Source: Epibacterium sp. Ofav1-8 (GTDB taxonomy: Bacteria; Pseudomonadota; Alphaproteobacteria; Rhodobacterales; Rhodobacteraceae). Taken from it: 64,000 nt of DNA. Made by a program: the position numbers and the translations under genes. Under the pieces are notes generated by a model. The model saw only the letters and a list, made by a program, of their open reading frames with translations, ran no database searches and was not told where the DNA came from. This document shows, one piece after another, positions 31,688-40,211 of this stretch (the stretch's first letter is position 1; each line of letters begins with the position of its first letter). The DNA is taken from assembly GCF_022348185.1 (NCBI RefSeq), contig NZ_JAKRFD010000002.1:248001-312000 (forward strand), written 5' to 3'.

Positions 31688-32347
31688 ATGGCAAACACGA
31701 CAGATTCCGACTTTGAATCCCAGGCGGGGCCGCTGGAGGACAGCCTTGGCGATGCCGCCGGGATGGCGGCGCAGTTCACCGCCGAGATGGACCGGGTGCG
31801 CGCGGCCTTTGCGGCGACCCAGGCAGACGCGGCGGATTTTGAAACCGGCCTCAGCCGGGGGCTACGGCGCGCGATGAAGGATCTGGTGGTCGATGGCGAC
31901 AGTCTGAGCGATGCGCTGGAAAGCCTCGCCAAGACGATGATCAACACCACCTTCAACTCCGCCATGCGCCCGGTGACAGATCACCTCGGCGGGTTGGTGA
32001 GCGATGGGATCGGCGCGCTGGTCGGTGGCATCTTGCCCTTTGCCGATGGTGCCGCCTTCAGTCAGGGCAAGGTCACGCCCTTTGCACGCGGTGGCGTGGT
32101 GTCCTCGCCCACGCATTTCCCGATGCGCGGCGGGCTGGGGCTGATGGGCGAAGCGGGGCCGGAGGCGATCCTGCCATTGGCGCGCGGCCCGGACGGCAGC
32201 CTTGGGGTGAAGACGCAAGGCGGCGGCAAATCCCCAACCGTCGTGATGAATGTCACAACCCCCGATGTGGCCGGGTTCCAGCGCTCGCGTGGGCAGATTG
32301 CAGCCCAGATGAGCCGCATGCTCGCACGCGGAAACCGCAATAGGTAA
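31688..32347 (+). CDS. GTA g11: tail tape measure
   Basis: The 219-residue protein is short for a tape measure, matching the short GTA tail. The N-terminal helical half (SQAGPLEDSLGDAAGMAAQFTAEMDRVRAAFAATQADAADFETGLSRGLRRAMKDLV) is followed by a Gly-rich hydrophobic segment and the conserved FARGGVVSSPTHFPMRGGLGLMGEAGPEAILPL. It sets tail length and may line the DNA channel. Confidence 0.92.
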   Translation: MANTTDSDFESQAGPLEDSLGDAAGMAAQFTAEMDRVRAAFAATQADAADFETGLSRGLRRAMKDLVVDGDSLSDALESLAKTMINTTFNSAMRPVTDHLGGLVSDGIGALVGGILPFADGAAFSQGKVTPFARGGVVSSPTHFPMRGGLGLMGEAGPEAILPLARGPDGSLGVKTQGGGKSPTVVMNVTTPDVAGFQRSRGQIAAQMSRMLARGNRNR

Positions 32348-32360
32348 GGAGGGTGAACCC

Positions 32361-32993
32361 ATGAGTTTTCACGAAGTTCGTTTCCCTGAGACGCTCTCTT
32401 TCGGCTCTGTTGGAGGGCCGGAGCGGCGCACGGATGTGGTGACGCTGGCCAATGGCCATGAGGAGCGCAACACCCCCTGGGCGCATGCGCGGCGGCGCTA
32501 TGATGCGGGGCTGGGTCTGCGTGGTCTTGAGGATATTGCCGCGCTCATCGCGTTTTTCGAGGCCCGTCAGGGCCAGCTCCATGGGTTTCGCTGGAAGGAC
32601 TGGACCGACTATGCGTCATCGCTGCCGGGTCAGGATGTGACGTTTGAGGATCAGCTGATCGCCACCGGCGATGGCGATACCAACAGGTTTCAGCTTGCCA
32701 AACGCTATCGCTCCGGCCCGCATGAATATCTGCGTCCGATCAGCAAACCCGTGGCGGGCACCGTGCGCCTCGGGATCGACAATGAGGCGCTGGTGGAGGG
32801 CGTGGATTACGACCTCGACCTGACCACGGGCGAGGTGACGCTGGCCTATGTGCCGGAAATTGGCCGTGAAATCCGCGCCGGGTTCGAGTTCGACGTGCCG
32901 GTCCGCTTTGACACGGATCGCATCCAGACCTCGGTGGCGTCGTTTCAGGCGGGCGAGGCCCCGAATGTGCCAGTGGTGGAGGTGCGGGTGTGA
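32361..32993 (+). CDS. GTA g12: distal tail protein (DUF2460)
   Basis: The 210-residue protein (FHEVRFPETLSFGSVGGPERRTDVVTLANGHEERNTPWAHARRRYDAGLGLRGLEDI, then GFRWKDWTDYASS, AGFEFDVPVRFDTDRI) is the DUF2460 family distal tail protein. It forms the ring joining tube and baseplate. AAGGAGGG gives strong translation initiation. The stop touches the g13 start. Confidence 0.94.
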   Translation: MSFHEVRFPETLSFGSVGGPERRTDVVTLANGHEERNTPWAHARRRYDAGLGLRGLEDIAALIAFFEARQGQLHGFRWKDWTDYASSLPGQDVTFEDQLIATGDGDTNRFQLAKRYRSGPHEYLRPISKPVAGTVRLGIDNEALVEGVDYDLDLTTGEVTLAYVPEIGREIRAGFEFDVPVRFDTDRIQTSVASFQAGEAPNVPVVEVRV

Positions 32994-33871
32994 TGGATCG
33001 CGAAGGCTTAAACACGCATCTCAAATCCGGGGCCACCACGGTATGCCGCGCCTGGGCCGTCAGTCGCGCCGATGGCGTGACGCTGGGGTTCACCGATCAT
33101 GACCGGGATCTGAGCTTTGACGGCGTGACATTCCGCGCCGGAACCGGCCTCACGGCGCGCAGCCTGATGCAAAGCACCGGGCTTGCGGTCGACAACAGCG
33201 AAGCACTCGGCGCACTCAGCTCCGATGCGGTGCGCGAGGCGGATATTGAATCCGGCCGCTATGACGGGGCCGAGGTGCGGGCGTGGTTGGTGAACTGGGC
33301 CGACACCACGCAACGCGCCTTGCAGTTTCGCGGCTCTCTGGGGGAGATCCGCCGTGCAGGCGGCGCGTTTGAGGCGGAGCTGCGTGGCCTCACCGAAGGG
33401 TTGAACCAGCCGCTCGGGCGGGTGTTTCAGACGCCCTGTAGCGCGGTTCTGGGGGATGAGGCGTGTAAATTCGACCTCAACACCGCAGGGTATATCACTG
33501 AGGAATCAGTGGAAAACATCGACGAGGGGCAGCATTTCACATGGGGCGCGCTTGATGGGTTCGCGCCGGAGTGGTTCACAGGCGGGCGGCTCACCGTGCT
33601 GAGTGGTGCAGGCGCCGGTCTGTGGGCGCCGATCCGGTCGGACAGCACGAGCGAGCGTCGTGAAATCACCCTGTGGCAGCCGATCCGCGCGGATATTCAA
33701 CCGGGCGATATGGTGCGGCTGACCGCAGGCTGTGACAAGCGCATGAGCACCTGTCGGCTGAAGTTCGACAATCTGGTGAACTATCAGGGCTTTCCCGACA
33801 TCCCTGGCGAGGACTGGATGGTGGCGGTGCCCAAGCGCAATGGCCAGAACACCGGCGGCAGCCGTCGATGA
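32993..33871 (+). CDS. GTA g13: baseplate hub (DUF2163)
   Basis: The 292-residue hub protein starts LKSGATTVCRAWAVSRADGVTLGFTDHDRDLSFDGVTFRAG, the DUF2163 signature. Its C-terminal part carries four cysteines (C149, C158, C247, C254) in PCSAVLGDEAC and GCDKRMSTC. In the Rhodobacter GTA the hub is reported to hold an iron-sulfur cluster, and these four residues are the obvious ligands. GTG 32990 and ATG 32993 are both possible starts; the ATG is preferred. It overlaps g14 by four bases. Confidence 0.93.
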   Translation: MDREGLNTHLKSGATTVCRAWAVSRADGVTLGFTDHDRDLSFDGVTFRAGTGLTARSLMQSTGLAVDNSEALGALSSDAVREADIESGRYDGAEVRAWLVNWADTTQRALQFRGSLGEIRRAGGAFEAELRGLTEGLNQPLGRVFQTPCSAVLGDEACKFDLNTAGYITEESVENIDEGQHFTWGALDGFAPEWFTGGRLTVLSGAGAGLWAPIRSDSTSERREITLWQPIRADIQPGDMVRLTAGCDKRMSTCRLKFDNLVNYQGFPDIPGEDWMVAVPKRNGQNTGGSRR

Positions 33872-34296
33872 GCCGCGACATCAACACAGAGGCGCTATGG
33901 GTGGCGCGGCAATGGCTGGGCACTCCCTATCGGCATCAGGGGGCCACGCGGGGTGCGGGCTGCGATTGTCTCGGGCTGATCCGGGGCATCTGGCGCAGCC
34001 TTTATGGCAGCGAGCCTGAACCCGTGCCGCCCTATACCCGCGACTGGGCGGAACGCGGCACCGAGGAACGCCTGTGGCGCGCGGCGCTGCGGCATATGCA
34101 GCCCGTCCACCACGCCGCGCCGGGGCAGGTGATCCTGTTTCGCATGCATGGGAGTGCTGTGGCCAAACACCTTGGCCTGCAAAGCAGCGCGTCCCGTTTC
34201 ATCCATGCCTACAGCGGCCATGGCGTGGTCGAAAGCGCGCTGACGCCCGCATGGCAGCGGCGCATCGTGGCGCGCTTTGCCTTTCCCGCAGAGTGA
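33868..34296 (+). CDS. GTA g14: NlpC/P60 peptidase
   Basis: The 142-residue cysteine peptidase has the catalytic Cys in GCDCLGLIRG (C34), a His in VAKHLGLQ and the third site near FIHAYSGHGVVES. Located among tail-tip genes, it probably cuts peptide crosslinks in the recipient's peptidoglycan during DNA delivery. It overlaps g13. A 58-bp gap with a strong ribosome-binding site precedes g15. Confidence 0.93.
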   Translation: MSRDINTEALWVARQWLGTPYRHQGATRGAGCDCLGLIRGIWRSLYGSEPEPVPPYTRDWAERGTEERLWRAALRHMQPVHHAAPGQVILFRMHGSAVAKHLGLQSSASRFIHAYSGHGVVESALTPAWQRRIVARFAFPAE

Positions 34297-34354
34297 GCGT
34301 GCGGGCTGTGGCCCGGACTTTCTCCACCCCAACGATCCCTGAGGAGGACATATC

Positions 34355-37300
34355 ATGGCGACATTGGTACTGGCAGCGGCAGGGTCCGCCGTGGGCGGGG
34401 CAATCGGCGGCTCTGTGGCGGGGCTGTCGACGGCGATCATTGGCCGTGCGGTCGGCGCAAGCCTTGGTCGGGTCATTGACGAGCGCCTCTTGGGCAGTGG
34501 CAGTGCTGCGGTGGAAACTGGCAAGGTCGACCGCTTTCGCATCACCACCGGCAGCGATGGTGAGCCGATGGCGCAGGTCTTTGGCCGCATGCGGTTGGGC
34601 GGGCAGGTGATCTGGGCGACGGAGTTTGTCGAGACCGCAACTACTACCTCCTCGGGCGGCAAGGGCTCTGCGCCCAAACGCACCACCACCAGCTACTCCT
34701 ACAGCCTGTCGATGGCGGTGGCGATCTGCGCGGGAGAGATCACACGGGTGTCGCGGGTCTGGGCCGATGGCGAAGAGGTGGCGCTGCGCGATCTCAATAT
34801 GACCGTCTACCGGGGCAGCAAGGACCAGCAGCCCGACCCCCTGATGGAGGCGGTGGAGGGCGCAGGCCAGGTGCCCGCCTATCGCGGCACCGCCTATGTG
34901 GTCTTTGAAAACCTCGATCTGGAGCGGTTCGGCAACCGGGTGCCGCAGTTCTCATTCGAGGTGTTGCGCGCGGAGCAGCCCTCGGGCGAGACCTACAAAC
35001 AGGATCTGGCGCAGATCGTGCCCGGCGTGGCGCTGATCCCCGGCACGGGCGAATACAGTCTGGCCAGCCAGCCGGTCTATATGCAGCACGGGCCGGGCGC
35101 GCAGAAAGCCGCCAATATCAACCAGATCTCTGGCGACACCGATCTGGTCGCCTCGGTCGATGCACTCTCTGAGGAGCTGCCGCAGGCCGAGGCGGTGTCC
35201 ATGGTTGTGTGCTGGTTTGGCGACGATCTGCGCTGTGGTGACTGCGCCCTTGCGCCCAAGGTGGAACAGAAGCTCGCGGATGGGTCGATGCCGTGGCAGG
35301 TGGCGGGGCTCACCCGGGCCAGCGCGGATGAGGTCATCAAGGACGCGGGCGCAGCCGTGTATGGTGGCACCCCGGCGGATCAGGCAGTGGTGCAGGGCAT
35401 CCAGCATCTGAACGCCCAAGGCAAGCGGGTGATGTTTTACCCCTTTATCCTGATGGAGCAGCAGGCGGGCAATGATCTGCCCGATCCCTACAGCAACGCC
35501 GAGGGCCAGCCGGTGCTGCCATGGCGGGGGCGGATCACGCTCTCGACCGCGCCGGGTCTGGCGGGCAGCCCGGATGGCACTGCGCTCGCGGATGCGGAGG
35601 TCGCAGGCTTTCTCGGCACCGCTCAGGCCAGCGATTTCACCATCTCGGGCGGTCAGGTGAGCTATCACGGCCCCGATGAGTGGAGCTTTCGCCGATTTAT
35701 CCTGCATTACGCAGCGCTTTGTGCGGCAGCGGGCGGCGTGGAGGCGTTTTGCATCGGCTCGGAACTGCGCGGGTTGACGCAGATCCGGGGCGCGAGCGGC
35801 TTTCCCTTTGTGCAGGGGCTGAAGGATCTGGTGGGTGAGGTGCGCACGCTTTTGGGGGCGGAGGTCAAACTGGGCTATGCGGCGGATTGGTCGGAGTATT
35901 TCGGCTATCAGACACCAGAAGGCGACCATCTGTTTCACCTCGATCCGCTGTGGTCCGACCCGCAGATCGATTTTATCGGCATCGACAATTACATGCCGCT
36001 CAGCGACTGGCGCGAGGGCGAGGATCACCTCGACGCGCAGGAGTGGCCTGCGATCTATGATCTCGACTACCTCAAGGCCAATATCGAGGGCGGCGAGGGC
36101 TATGACTGGTATTACCATTCTCCCGAGGCCGAGGCAGCGCAGATCCGCACGCCGATCACGGATGGTGCTTATGATGAGCCGTGGATCTATCGCAACAAAG
36201 ACATCCGCAGCTGGTGGTCGCTGCCGCATCACGACCGGATTGGCGGGGTGCGGTCTGAGACTGCGACCGATTGGGTGCCACAATCCAAACCGATCTGGTT
36301 CACGGAACTGGGCTGTGCGGCCATCGACAAGGGCACCAATGAGCCGAACAAATTCCTTGATCCCAAAAGCTCCGAGTCGCAATTGCCGCGTGCCTCCAAT
36401 GGCTTGCGTGACGATCTGATCCAGCAGCAATATTTGCGCGCGCAGCTGACCTATTGGCAGGAGAGCGCGCATAACCCGACCTCCAGCGCCTATGGCGGTG
36501 CGATGGTGGACCTGAGGCATGCCTATGTCTGGGCCTGGGACGCGCGGCCCTTTCCAGCCTTTCCCAACCGGGTGGAGGTCTGGGACGATGGCGAGAATTA
36601 CGCGCGCGGGCACTGGCTCAATGGGCGCGCGGGGCAGCGCACGCTGGCTTCTGTGGTGACGGAGATCTGCCGTGAGGCGGGGGTGACGGAGATCGACGCA
36701 AGCCAGCTCTGGGGTATTGTGCGCGGCTATGCGGTCTATGACGTGGCGGAGGCGCGCAGTGCCTTGCAACCGCTGATGCTGCGTCACGGGTTTGACGCGA
36801 TCGAGCGCGATGGCACGCTGATCTTTCGCCTGCGCAATGGGCTGAACGCCTTTGATCTGGAGACCGATACGCTGGCGGTGCTGCCAGAGATGGACGGCGA
36901 TCAGGAACAAAGCCGCATGCCCGAGGCAGAGCTGATGGGCCGTGTGCGGCTGCGCTTTGTCGAATGGGGCGGCTCGCACGATACGGTCGCCGAAGAGGCG
37001 GTGCTGCCGGATGAGGCCACCCATGCGGTGAGCCAGAATGACCTGCCCATGGCGCTGACCCGCGCCGAGGGGCGGCAGGTGGTGCAGCGCTGGCTGGCGG
37101 AGGCGCGGATTTCGCGCGACACCGCACGTTTTGCGCTGCCGCCCTCGCGCGCGCTGGAGGTTGCGGCGGGCGATGTGGTGCGCCTGCCGGGGCAGGACGG
37201 TGAGGGCGCGGCGCGCTACCGGGTGGACCGGGTGGAGCAGGCCGAGGCGCAGATCCTCGAGGCCGTGCGCATTGAACCCGTGGTCTATCAGCCGCTGGCC

Positions 37301-38275
37301 ACGCCGGAGGATCTGCCGCGCAACGATGCCTTTGCCGCCCCAACGCCGGTACTGCCGCTGTTCCTCGATCTGCCCTTGATGCGCGGGGATGAGGTGCCGC
37401 ATGCACCGCATGTCTGTGCCACGGCGCAGGACTGGCCGGGCGCGGTGGCCCTCTATGGTGCGGATCTGGCCGGGGATTTCATGCTCGAAGAACTGCTGCC
37501 CGCCCGTGCGACGGTTGGGGTGACCACAACGGACCTGCTGACCGGGCCGGTGGGGCGCTGGGATCGCGGCGCGGATCTGGAGGTGGAGCTGATCGCGGGC
37601 ACGCTGGAGAGCCGGGAGGCTTTGTCGGTGCTGGGCGGGGCCAACCGGCTGGCCATCGGCGATGGCAGTCCGGAGAACTGGGAGATCATCCAGTTCACAG
37701 ACGCCGAGTTGATCGCACCGAACCGCTACCTGATCCGGGACCGTCTGCGTGGGCAATACGGCAGCGATGGTGTCATGCCGGACCTCTGGCCAGCGGGGTC
37801 CTTTGTGGTTCTGATGGATGCAGCGGTCGAGCAACTGGATCTGGCGCTGACGGATCGGCGGATCGCGCGCGACTACCGCTTTGGCCCGGCGCGGCGCGCC
37901 TATGATGATCCGTCCTATGTGGCGCTCTCGGCGGCCTTTGACGGCAATGGTCTGCGTCCCTACGCGCCGGTGCATCTGCGCACCTCGGATACGTTGGGCG
38001 CGGATATGGCGTTTCACTGGATCAGGCGCACCCGTATCGAGGGCGACAGCTGGGATCTGGAGGAGGTGCCGCTGGGCGAAGAGGCCGAGGTCTACCGCGT
38101 GCAGGTGCGCGCAGGCAGCACGGTGCTGCGCGATCTGCGCGTCACCACGCCCGACTGGACCTATAGCGCGGCGGATCAGGCCAGCGATGGCGCAAGTGCA
38201 GGCGATGTGGTGCAGGTGGCGCAGGTCTCGGCGCGCTACGGGGCGGGGCCGGTGGCGGAATGGGTCCTGGCGTAA
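34355..38275 (+). CDS. GTA g15: megatron baseplate/tail-fibre protein
   Basis: At 1306 residues it is close to the usual g15 length. A Gly-rich hydrophobic start (SAVGGAIGGSVAGLSTAIIGRAVGASLG) is followed by a baseplate domain (RTTTSYSYSLSMAVAICAGEITRVSRVWADG). A TIM-barrel glycoside-hydrolase-like domain is at ~380-680 (FRRFILHYAALCAAAGGVEAFCIGSELRGLTQIRG, DFIGIDNYMPLSDW, IWFTELGCAAIDKGTNEPNKF), then a phage-tail domain and a C-terminal part near ~1000-1300. It penetrates the cell envelope and gives a conduit for DNA. GAGGAGGA precedes the start. No frameshift is present. Confidence 0.95.
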   Translation: MATLVLAAAGSAVGGAIGGSVAGLSTAIIGRAVGASLGRVIDERLLGSGSAAVETGKVDRFRITTGSDGEPMAQVFGRMRLGGQVIWATEFVETATTTSSGGKGSAPKRTTTSYSYSLSMAVAICAGEITRVSRVWADGEEVALRDLNMTVYRGSKDQQPDPLMEAVEGAGQVPAYRGTAYVVFENLDLERFGNRVPQFSFEVLRAEQPSGETYKQDLAQIVPGVALIPGTGEYSLASQPVYMQHGPGAQKAANINQISGDTDLVASVDALSEELPQAEAVSMVVCWFGDDLRCGDCALAPKVEQKLADGSMPWQVAGLTRASADEVIKDAGAAVYGGTPADQAVVQGIQHLNAQGKRVMFYPFILMEQQAGNDLPDPYSNAEGQPVLPWRGRITLSTAPGLAGSPDGTALADAEVAGFLGTAQASDFTISGGQVSYHGPDEWSFRRFILHYAALCAAAGGVEAFCIGSELRGLTQIRGASGFPFVQGLKDLVGEVRTLLGAEVKLGYAADWSEYFGYQTPEGDHLFHLDPLWSDPQIDFIGIDNYMPLSDWREGEDHLDAQEWPAIYDLDYLKANIEGGEGYDWYYHSPEAEAAQIRTPITDGAYDEPWIYRNKDIRSWWSLPHHDRIGGVRSETATDWVPQSKPIWFTELGCAAIDKGTNEPNKFLDPKSSESQLPRASNGLRDDLIQQQYLRAQLTYWQESAHNPTSSAYGGAMVDLRHAYVWAWDARPFPAFPNRVEVWDDGENYARGHWLNGRAGQRTLASVVTEICREAGVTEIDASQLWGIVRGYAVYDVAEARSALQPLMLRHGFDAIERDGTLIFRLRNGLNAFDLETDTLAVLPEMDGDQEQSRMPEAELMGRVRLRFVEWGGSHDTVAEEAVLPDEATHAVSQNDLPMALTRAEGRQVVQRWLAEARISRDTARFALPPSRALEVAAGDVVRLPGQDGEGAARYRVDRVEQAEAQILEAVRIEPVVYQPLATPEDLPRNDAFAAPTPVLPLFLDLPLMRGDEVPHAPHVCATAQDWPGAVALYGADLAGDFMLEELLPARATVGVTTTDLLTGPVGRWDRGADLEVELIAGTLESREALSVLGGANRLAIGDGSPENWEIIQFTDAELIAPNRYLIRDRLRGQYGSDGVMPDLWPAGSFVVLMDAAVEQLDLALTDRRIARDYRFGPARRAYDDPSYVALSAAFDGNGLRPYAPVHLRTSDTLGADMAFHWIRRTRIEGDSWDLEEVPLGEEAEVYRVQVRAGSTVLRDLRVTTPDWTYSAADQASDGASAGDVVQVAQVSARYGAGPVAEWVLA

Positions 38276-38289
38276 TCCTGCACAGCGGA

Positions 38290-38601
38290 ATGTGTCGCGA
38301 TTATCCAAAACCGCGCCAGCCGATCCTGTGGGAAGACTTGCGCAGCCTGGCGCGGGCCCTGCTGGCCCATCCGGCGCCGCGCCGGGCGGCCTTGTGTCGG
38401 CAGATCCTTCTGGGGGCCAGCCGGGCGCGACGTCAGGCCGTGGCCACTGGCTGCTGTCACCCGCGCTGGGGTGATGGCTCACTTGATCGGGCGGCGCGTT
38501 GTTTTCCGTTGGCGGCGGAACCCTTTCCCGGCGATCCCGATTATGCGCGCTGCCTGCACATCGCCCTAAACGCGGTGGCGGCGATGACGGGGGGCAGATG
38601 A
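38290..38601 (+). CDS. Small conserved-looking protein downstream of the GTA (DUF7742-like)
   Basis: The 103-residue protein reads ILWEDLRSLARALLAHPAPRRAALCRQILLGASRARRQAV, then HPRWGDGSLDRAARCFPLAAEPFPGDPDYARCLHIALNAVAA. I recognise it as like short Rhodobacterales proteins next to GTA clusters. The HPxWGxGSL and EPFPGDPDYxRCL blocks look like a real fold rather than a shadow. The function is unknown. An alternative ATG at 38260 would overlap g15 by 16 bases and add ten residues. It shares the GTA transcript, ending at the terminator right after its stop. Confidence 0.72.
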   Translation: MCRDYPKPRQPILWEDLRSLARALLAHPAPRRAALCRQILLGASRARRQAVATGCCHPRWGDGSLDRAARCFPLAAEPFPGDPDYARCLHIALNAVAAMTGGR

Positions 38602-38640
38602 AAAACGCCCCGGCGCCAAGGGCAGCCGGGGCGTTTTCTT
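38602..38640. terminator. Bidirectional terminator at the end of the GTA unit
   Basis: A 12-bp stem (AAAACGCCCCGG/CCGGGGCGTTTT) extends T-runs on both strands. It closes the GTA transcript and the convergent cold-shock gene. Confidence 0.92.
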
Positions 38641-38711
38641 GGAATGATCCGTGCTGGGGAGGCCTAAGCGCTCCCACACCGCACCAGACCGGCCCGAAGG
38701 CCGGGGGTCGA

Positions 38712-38918
38712 TCAGGCCAGGGCCAGATCGGTTGCGGATTCGCGACCGTCACGGCCGGACTGGATCTCGAAGGTCACCGCCTGGCCGTCGGCCAGACCGG
38801 TCAGACCGGAGCGTTCCACTGCGGAGATGTGCACGAACACGTCGTTGGAGCGGCCTTCAACCGCGATAAAGCCGTAACCTTTGGTGGAGTTGAACCACTT
38901 CACGGTACCGTTTGCCAT
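38712..38918 (-). CDS. Cold-shock protein
   Basis: The 68-residue single cold-shock domain carries RNP1 (KGYGFIAVE) and RNP2 (VFVHISAVE): MANGTVKWFNSTKGYGFIAVEG, DVFVHISAVERSGL. It binds single-stranded nucleic acid and acts as an RNA chaperone. The ATG at 38918 starts the canonical domain and has AAGGAAC upstream; the open frame before it is leader. The long untranslated leader is typical of cold-induced csp genes. Confidence 0.95.
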   Translation of the reverse strand: MANGTVKWFNSTKGYGFIAVEGRSNDVFVHISAVERSGLTGLADGQAVTFEIQSGRDGRESATDLALA

Positions 38919-39316
38919 TTTCAAAGTTCCTTTTGGTCTTTGTCGCCCGCAACGTGCGGCGACCCGGCAGCTTAACGTCGAAAGCGGTCGGGTAGACGAA
39001 ACTTCGATGGTATAAGGTTGCAGATCCTTTTTGCCGTGGATTCTCGTTTTTTGCAAGTAGGATAATCGGCCATTGCGCCGGCGGTCGCGGCGTAAAAGGG
39101 CGCGAAATCATAGGTTTTTGCGGGGTTTTCATATTTCCGCCGGTGATCGGGGCGATCACGGGATTGCGCTTGGCATTTGAGAGGTTAGATCTCTAGTGTG
39201 GACGGGACTGGACCCGGAATAAGCCGGGACCGCGAGTTTCACTGGAGCCAGATCCGCCGGGACCCCCGCCGGAGAGGATCAAGACACGGATGCCCCGCGC
39301 GAGAAGGACCACGCCG
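38919..39316. other. Divergent region between csp and cysE
   Basis: This 398-bp region has no credible gene. The half next to csp is AT-rich and should be its promoter and long leader, where cold-shock mRNAs usually carry temperature-sensitive structure. The half next to cysE holds GGAGAGGA and AAGGA ribosome-binding sites for the two possible cysE starts. Confidence 0.5.
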
Positions 39317-40123
39317 ATGTTGGACACGCACAAGGCCGTCAGACAGATCGACCCCGTCTGGGGCCGCATCACCGAGGAAGCCGAAACAGCCGTTGCTGAG
39401 CAGCCCCTGATGGGCGGTCTCATTCATGCTTGCATCCTCCACCACAAGACCCTCGACAAGGCGCTGAGCTACCGGATCGCGGCCAAGTTGAATTCCAACG
39501 AGATGTCGATGGTGATCCTGCGCGAGATCGTCGATGGCGCCTATGAGGCGGAACCGGCGCTGGTCGAGGCGGCCCGGGCCGACCTGATGGCGATCTATGA
39601 CCGCGACCCGGCCTGCCACCGGCTGTTGCAGCCGATCCTCTATTTCAAGGGCTATCAGGCGGTGCAGGCCTATCGTGTGGGCCATTGGCTGTGGCAGCAG
39701 GGCGACTGGGATCTGGCCTATTTCTTCCAGATGCGGATTTCCGAGATCTTTGGCGTCGACATTCACCCGGCGGCCAAGATCGGCAAGGGCATCATGATCG
39801 ACCACGCCCATTCCATCGTCATCGGCGAAACCGCCGTGGTGGGGGACAACGTGTCGATGCTGCATTCGGTGACGCTGGGCGGCACCGGCAAGGAAGAAGA
39901 GGACCGCCACCCCAAGATCGAGGATGGCGTGCTGATCGGCGCCGGGGCCAAGGTGCTGGGCAATATCCGCGTTGGGCATTGCTCGCGGATTGCGGCCGGG
40001 TCCGTGGTGCTGCAGGAGGTGCCGCCCTGCAAGACGGTGGCCGGGGTGCCGGCCAAAATCGTTGGCGAAGCAGGCTGTGATCAACCCTCGGTGAGCATGA
40101 ATCAGGTGCTTGCCGGTAAGTGA
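39317..40123 (+). CDS. cysE: Serine O-acetyltransferase
   Basis: The 268-residue enzyme makes O-acetylserine from serine and acetyl-CoA, the first step of cysteine synthesis. The N-terminal helical domain (DPVWGRITEEAETAVAEQPLMGGLIHACILHHKTLDKALSYRIAAKL) precedes the left-handed beta-helix (GVDIHPAAKIGKGIMIDHAHSIVIGETAVVGDNVSMLHSVTLGGTGK), with the catalytic DH pair in IDHAHS. The C-terminal tail, which normally takes part in cysteine feedback and binding to CysK, is present. The start at 39317 matches the usual family N-terminus; ATG 39290 would add nine residues. Confidence 0.94.
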   Translation: MLDTHKAVRQIDPVWGRITEEAETAVAEQPLMGGLIHACILHHKTLDKALSYRIAAKLNSNEMSMVILREIVDGAYEAEPALVEAARADLMAIYDRDPACHRLLQPILYFKGYQAVQAYRVGHWLWQQGDWDLAYFFQMRISEIFGVDIHPAAKIGKGIMIDHAHSIVIGETAVVGDNVSMLHSVTLGGTGKEEEDRHPKIEDGVLIGAGAKVLGNIRVGHCSRIAAGSVVLQEVPPCKTVAGVPAKIVGEAGCDQPSVSMNQVLAGK

Positions 40124-40165
40124 GTTCGCCGCCCCGTATTTATGGATGCGACTGTTGTTAAACGG

Positions 40166-40194
40166 AAAAAGGGCACCTGTGCGGTGCCCTTTTG
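40166..40194. terminator. Bidirectional terminator after cysE
   Basis: AAAAGGGCACC and GGTGCCCTTT with a 5-base loop have T-runs on both strands. It separates cysE from the convergent chemotaxis receptor. Confidence 0.9.
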
Positions 40195-40211
40195 CAGGTT
40201 TGTTGGCTGGA

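Noticed and set aside
24109-38601. Reading the phage-like block as an ordinary prophage
   Set aside because: There is no integrase, repressor, replication, lysis gene or attachment-site repeat; the gene order is that of an RcGTA cluster.
34952-38752. 1266-residue minus-strand frame opposite the GTA megatron
   Set aside because: Long antisense frames are common in GC-rich genes. The plus-strand protein is a clear GTA g15, while the antisense product is His/Arg/Pro-rich without domains.
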